Source of the DNA: Salinisphaera hydrothermalis C41B8
GTDB taxonomy: Bacteria > Pseudomonadota > Gammaproteobacteria > Nevskiales > Salinisphaeraceae
DNA length: 50,106 bases
Direction of reading: 5' to 3'
Assembly: GCF_000732535.1 (NCBI RefSeq)
Contig: NZ_APNK01000026.1
Span: 1-50,106, forward strand
Shown in pieces: positions 46,274 to 50,106 of the stretch. The first letter of the stretch is position 1. Each line of letters starts with the position of its first letter. The position numbers and the translations under genes were made by a program. The notes beneath the pieces were generated by a model. The model ran no database searches. It saw only the letters and a list, made by a program, of their open reading frames with translations, and was not told the DNA's origin.

Positions 46274-49200
46274 ATGGCGGGACGCAGACGCACGAAGAAG
46301 CCGCAGGTGCCGTTCGCCTACAAGCTGGTGCTGAACCAGTGGCTGTTCAACCTGTTCGGGCTGCCGTCCACGGATGGCTTTTTTATCTGGAACGGCAAGC
46401 GGCTGACGCTGCTGGAAGCCTTCAAGCAGAAGTTCCAGTTGAGCGAAGACAGTGCCGGCGGGCTGGATGAGAACAACATCCACCGCTTCCATACGGCCCT
46501 GACCAACCAGACCGATCCGCTGCCCGAGCTACCGGATGAGCTGCTGCTGGAATACGACCAGAACATCGTGCGCCATACCCAGCGCTTAAACGAGCAACGG
46601 CTGACACGCGGCGAAGAGCCGATCGTCTGGAAGTACTTCCAATACCTGTCGTTGCTGTTCACCGAGATCTATTTGGACCGCTATTTTTCCGACGCGGCGG
46701 CCTTGCTGGCCTCGATCAACGAACAGGTCGAGCGCTATAACGCCGACAAGCCCGAACCGGATCAGGTGCCAATGCTGGACCCGGAGGGCGATGTGACCGG
46801 GCAGTTGAACAAGCTGGCCTTCTGGAGCGCTACCGGGTCCGGCAAGACGCTGATCATGCATGCCAATATCCTGCAATATCAGCACTATTTGACCAAACAT
46901 CGCCGACGTCGTGAGCTGAACCGCATCATCCTGCTCACGCCCAATGAAGGGCTGAGCCATCAACATCTGCGTGAGTTTCAGGCCGCCGGGATTGACGCCG
47001 AGCTGTTCGACAAAAACGGCCGGGGCCTGTTTGCCGGTCAGGCAGTCGAAATCATCGACATCAACAAGCTGCGCGATGAGATGGGCGACAAGACCGTTGC
47101 CGTGGACGCCTTCGAAAACAACAACCTCGTATTAATCGACGAAGGGCATCGCGGTACCAGCGCGGGCGAGACCGGCGCCTGGATGCGCTTTCGCAACGCC
47201 TTGTGCGAAGAAGGCTTTTCCTTCGAGTACTCGGCAACCTTCGGCCAGGCGGTTAAGGGCAGCTCGCAACTGACGGCGCAATACGCGCGTTGTGTGTTGT
47301 TCGACTACTCCTACAAGTATTTCTACGGCGACGGTTACGGCAAGGACTATCAGATTCTCAATCTGGACCCGCAGACTCAGGAAAACACTATGGAGGTGTA
47401 CCTGGTCGCTTGCCTGTTGTCGTTCTTCCAGCAGTTGCGTTTGTACCAGGAGCAGGCCGCACCGTGCCGGCCTTTCCATATCGAGAAGCCGCTGTGGATA
47501 TTCGTAGGTGGACGCGTCACGGCCTCCTTGTCAACGAAAGAGGCGTCCGACATCGTCGAAATCTTGCGCTTTCTGGCACGCTTTGTCGGCGATCGTACTG
47601 GCAGTGTAGCTCGCATCCGGCGGGTTCTGGAGCAAGGCTTGGTCGCCGCGGACGGGCGCAACCTGTTTGCCCGTCGCTTTGCCTACCTGAACAGTCTGGG
47701 GAGGTCTGCCGAGCAGCTATTCGAGGAAATACAGGCCACCTTGTTCAACGCCGCGGGTGGCGGCGCGTTACACGTAGAAAATCTTAAGGGCGTGCCGGGC
47801 GAAATTGCCCTGCGTGTGGGTGACAACGATCCCTTCGGCGTGATCAATGTGGGCGATGACAGCAAGCTGTGCACGCTCTGCGACGCCGAAGAAGGGCTGC
47901 TAGTCGGTGATCGGGATTTCAAGGGATCCCTGTTCCAGTCGATCAACGCACCGGAGTCATCGATCAATGTGCTGATCGGCTCCAAGAAGTTTACCGAAGG
48001 CTGGAACAGTTGGCGCGTCAGCACCATGGGCCTGATGAATGTCGGTAGGTCGGAGGGTTCCCAAATCATCCAGCTCTTCGGTCGCGGAGTACGCCTGAAA
48101 GGCTACGACCGCAGCCTCAAGCGCAGCGCCCGAGTGAATCTGCCGGAGGAGGTGTCGCGGCCGGCTCATCTGCCGACGCTGGAAACCTTGAACATCTTCG
48201 GCATCAAGGCCGACTATATGGCCCAGTTCCGCGAGTTTCTGGAAGAGGAAGGCCTGCCGACCACTGAGGAACGCATCGAGTTCTTGCTCCCCGTTATCCG
48301 CAATCTGGGCCAGAAGCAGCTCAAGACGATTCGTTTGAAGAAGACGATCAACGGCGTACACACCGAGTTCGGCGATGCCTTCAAGAAACTGGGGCCTGTG
48401 CCCGCGCTAGCGCCGCCCGATCCTGAGCAAGACGCCGCGACCCGATACCTGCAAACCAATCCGGTTGTGCTCAATTGGTATCCGAAAATCCAAGCGCTCA
48501 GCTCGAGTGGGGTCGGCGCCGCGGGGCCGAATAATCAGCCAAACCAGGGCATCTTGAGCCGGCGGCATATTGCGTTTCTTGACCTGGATGCGCTTTATTT
48601 CGAGCTGCAACGTTTCAAGGCCGAGCGGTCGTGGCACAACCTGAATTTGCCACGCGAAATTCTAGCGGACCTATTGGCTGACTCGAGCTGGTATTGCCTG
48701 CTGATCCCGGAGTCGGAACTGGCCTTCGATTCTTTCGAGAAGGTTCATTTATGGCAGGAACTGGCCGAGGCGCTGCTCAAGAAATACTGCGAACGCTACT
48801 ACTCTTTCCGGAAAAAGGAGTGGGAGTTGCCACACTTGGAATACCGCTATCTGGATGCCAGCGACCCGAACTTTCCGCAGGTTAGTGAGGAGTTCCCGGA
48901 AGGCTACCATCGCATCCTCGTTGAAGAGTCGCAGACCGAGATCATCGAAAAGCTCAAGGAGTTGAAGGCACAGATTGACGCGCGAGAGCTCGAGCCTTGG
49001 CAGTTTGGTGGCTTGCAAGCCATTCCCTTCGGCCGTCATCTTTACCAGCCCCTGTTGCATTTGGCGGGAGGCGCGGTAGACATCAGCCCCGTGCCGCTGA
49101 ACCAGGGCGAGCGCCGTTTCGTAGAAGATCTCAAGGCATATTGTGATTCGTCGCCCGCGCTGTTGCAGGACAAGGAGCTGTACCTGCTGCGCAACTTGAG

Positions 49201-49594
49201 CAAGGGGCGGGGCGTGGGTTTCTTCGAGGCGGGTAACTTCCACCCCGACTTCATCCTTTGGTTGATCGTTGGCGGTCAGGAATACATCACTTTTGTGGAT
49301 CCCAAAGGTATTCGCAATCTGGGCGCCCAAGACCCGAAGATCCAGTTCTATAAGACCATCAAGGAAATCGAGCAGCGGCTTGACGACCCGACAGTTACGC
49401 TGAATAGCTTCGTGGTCTCCAACACCCCGGCGCACGAAATGCGGCTGCAGTGGGGCGTAAACAAAGCGCAGATGGAATCATGGCATGTTTTGTTCCAAGG
49501 CGAGGATAAGGAAAGCTACGTCCACACGTTGCTCGAAAAATCGGTTGCGAATGCCACTGCGGCCAACGCTCGGCAAGAGTCTGAATATTCATGA
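46274..49594 (+). CDS. Res-type helicase with C-terminal PD-(D/E)XK nuclease
   Basis: 1106 residues, with GGAGGCGTAAGG just upstream, two bases after the methyltransferase stop. Superfamily 2 motor: Walker A SATGSGKT (185-192), DEGH box in VLIDEGHRG (about 287-295), further helicase motifs with [13 protein letters not shown] near residue 600. Near the C-terminus, FHPDFILW (about 990) and FVDPKG (about 1006) form a PD-x(n)-D-x-K nuclease site. Overall like type III Res. Unlike classical type III loci, a SNF2 protein is encoded alongside it. Confidence 0.93.
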   Translation: MAGRRRTKKPQVPFAYKLVLNQWLFNLFGLPSTDGFFIWNGKRLTLLEAFKQKFQLSEDSAGGLDENNIHRFHTALTNQTDPLPELPDELLLEYDQNIVRHTQRLNEQRLTRGEEPIVWKYFQYLSLLFTEIYLDRYFSDAAALLASINEQVERYNADKPEPDQVPMLDPEGDVTGQLNKLAFWSATGSGKTLIMHANILQYQHYLTKHRRRRELNRIILLTPNEGLSHQHLREFQAAGIDAELFDKNGRGLFAGQAVEIIDINKLRDEMGDKTVAVDAFENNNLVLIDEGHRGTSAGETGAWMRFRNALCEEGFSFEYSATFGQAVKGSSQLTAQYARCVLFDYSYKYFYGDGYGKDYQILNLDPQTQENTMEVYLVACLLSFFQQLRLYQEQAAPCRPFHIEKPLWIFVGGRVTASLSTKEASDIVEILRFLARFVGDRTGSVARIRRVLEQGLVAADGRNLFARRFAYLNSLGRSAEQLFEEIQATLFNAAGGGALHVENLKGVPGEIALRVGDNDPFGVINVGDDSKLCTLCDAEEGLLVGDRDFKGSLFQSINAPESSINVLIGSKKFTEGWNSWRVSTMGLMNVGRSEGSQIIQLFGRGVRLKGYDRSLKRSARVNLPEEVSRPAHLPTLETLNIFGIKADYMAQFREFLEEEGLPTTEERIEFLLPVIRNLGQKQLKTIRLKKTINGVHTEFGDAFKKLGPVPALAPPDPEQDAATRYLQTNPVVLNWYPKIQALSSSGVGAAGPNNQPNQGILSRRHIAFLDLDALYFELQRFKAERSWHNLNLPREILADLLADSSWYCLLIPESELAFDSFEKVHLWQELAEALLKKYCERYYSFRKKEWELPHLEYRYLDASDPNFPQVSEEFPEGYHRILVEESQTEIIEKLKELKAQIDARELEPWQFGGLQAIPFGRHLYQPLLHLAGGAVDISPVPLNQGERRFVEDLKAYCDSSPALLQDKELYLLRNLSKGRGVGFFEAGNFHPDFILWLIVGGQEYITFVDPKGIRNLGAQDPKIQFYKTIKEIEQRLDDPTVTLNSFVVSNTPAHEMRLQWGVNKAQMESWHVLFQGEDKESYVHTLLEKSVANATAANARQESEYS

Positions 49595-49654
49595 GTGTCG
49601 CGAGCGATTTCGAGCTCCACATGGACGCGTGAAAAATCCTGCCGTACTCCATCG
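49595..49654. other. Spacer after the res-like gene
   Basis: Sixty bases between the Res stop and the right repeat copy. No terminator with T run seen. Confidence 0.4.
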
Positions 49655-49741
49655 TAGTCCACGATCACCGTGCAAAAGTGTCCAAGTTGGACACCTTGAT
49701 CTTGCAACTAATTGATTTTTGGTTCTCGGCATTCGAGTTCT
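49655..49741. repeat. Right copy of long direct repeat with 17-bp palindrome
   Basis: Same orientation as the copy at 2031-2117. Bases 49673-49702 are identical to 2049-2078, including the palindrome GTGTCCAAGTTGGACAC at 49678-49694. Downstream AT-rich sequence (CAACTAATTGATTTTT) and GGCATTCGAG also match, with one gap. The pair brackets about 47.6 kb. Confidence 0.75.
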
Positions 49742-49797
49742 GTGGCTGCGCCGGCTCCAGACGGAAACGCGCGGGAGATGGCGTAGTGCATGGGTCG

Positions 49798-50106
49798 TCA
49801 AGAGGCCCAACGCCTCCCGTGCGTGCCGCCGGAATCTCGCTGGGAGTCCAAGGGGGTCCAAGTTAGACCCCTTGGATCCGTAACATGTGGATTCGTAGAG
49901 CCCTTGACGATATGCAATAGGGGCTCCGGCGAAACCGCCTGTCTCAGACCAGACTCTGGCTTAATTACGTCGACTACTTCGTCAGTGTCTAATCGCTCTG
50001 AATATTCCAACGAAGTCTCTTTCTGCTTAGTGCGCACGGGTCTTACGGTAATCCCCCCATTTTTAACGCGAGCCAAAAGTGGAGCTAAGCGGCCATTGCG
50101 AGCTTC
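49798..50106 (-). CDS. Open frame running off the right edge (partial)
   Basis: The minus strand is open from the window edge to a stop at 49798. The first part (EARNGRLAPLLARVKNGG, then ITVRPVRTKQKETSLEYSER) has normal protein-like composition and may be the end of a gene whose start is outside. The later part crosses an inverted repeat and may not be genuine coding. No family assigned. Confidence 0.3.
   Translation of the reverse strand, partial: EARNGRLAPLLARVKNGGITVRPVRTKQKETSLEYSERLDTDEVVDVIKPESGLRQAVSPEPLLHIVKGSTNPHVTDPRGLTWTPLDSQRDSGGTHGRRWAS
49847..49876. repeat. Inverted repeat near right edge
   Basis: TCCAAGGGGGTC (49847-49858) and GACCCCTTGGA (49866-49876) pair apart from one extra G, around CAAGTTA. 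The centre GTCCAAGTTaGAC nearly repeats the core GTCCAAGTTGGAC of the long direct repeat about 170 bases to its left, which suggests a related binding or recombination site. Confidence 0.6.

Overview
The window looks like GC-rich (about 60 percent by eye) gammaproteobacterial DNA. The narK-GHJI layout with a parvulin gene, NnrS, a Dnr-like regulator, NsrR/Hmp, FdxA and SirB2 is typical of facultatively denitrifying gammaproteobacteria (Halomonas/Salinisphaera/Pseudomonas-like). The species cannot be named from the sequence alone. The window reads as accessory DNA around a respiratory nitrate / nitric-oxide core.

Layout. (a) 1-7.1 kb is a mobile-element scar zone: an IS21-type end, a lambda-type integrase truncated by it, a small Xis-like gene, an intact IS5-family element, a decayed IS3-family element, a roughly 0.5 kb tandem array of hairpin repeats, and a fragment of a second IS5-family transposase. 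(b) 7.2-11.9 kb carries a PP2A-like metallophosphoesterase, two uncharacterised membrane proteins, a 5'-truncated relative of the 31.1 kb gene, and two small orphan genes. (c) 12.4-30.7 kb is the nitrate/NO block: fdxA, DUF3565, sirB2 and a Dnr-like regulator, nnrS, an operon narK-narG-narH-narJ-narI-ppiC-orf, a TehA-family channel, DUF488, a nitronate monooxygenase, nsrR and hmp. Three FNR/Dnr-type boxes (upstream of fdxA, nnrS and narK) each sit at the right distance from a TAnnnT -10 element. Two 15-bp palindromes overlap the hmp promoter. (d) 30.8-39.6 kb starts with an ATP-sulfurylase remnant. It continues with a WYL regulator, a protein of unknown family, and a co-directional cluster: CxxC protein, repeat protein broken by a frameshift, MoxR-type AAA+ ATPase, metallopeptidase-plus-VWA protein, PD-(D/E)XK-like protein, ADP-ribosylglycohydrolase and tyrosine phosphatase. 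(e) 39.8-49.6 kb is a tightly coupled four-gene restriction-modification-like operon: a 64-aa ORF, a SNF2/RapA-type helicase, a large beta-class DNA methyltransferase and a Res-type helicase-nuclease. (f) The right end carries a second copy of an approximately 87-bp repeat found at 2.03 kb, an inverted repeat and an open frame running off the edge.

How it fits together. NarK imports nitrate and exports nitrite; NarGHI reduces nitrate at the membrane with NarJ (and perhaps the parvulin) helping assembly. The Dnr-like regulator probably drives narK, nnrS and fdxA. NsrR derepresses hmp when NO accumulates. Regions d and e look like a defence island of two adjacent systems. The AAA+/VWA-metallopeptidase/nuclease/ADP-ribosylhydrolase/phosphatase cluster is the best candidate for something not yet described as a unit. 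The SNF2-Mod-Res operon is next, with an AT-rich cassette swapped into the methyltransferase.
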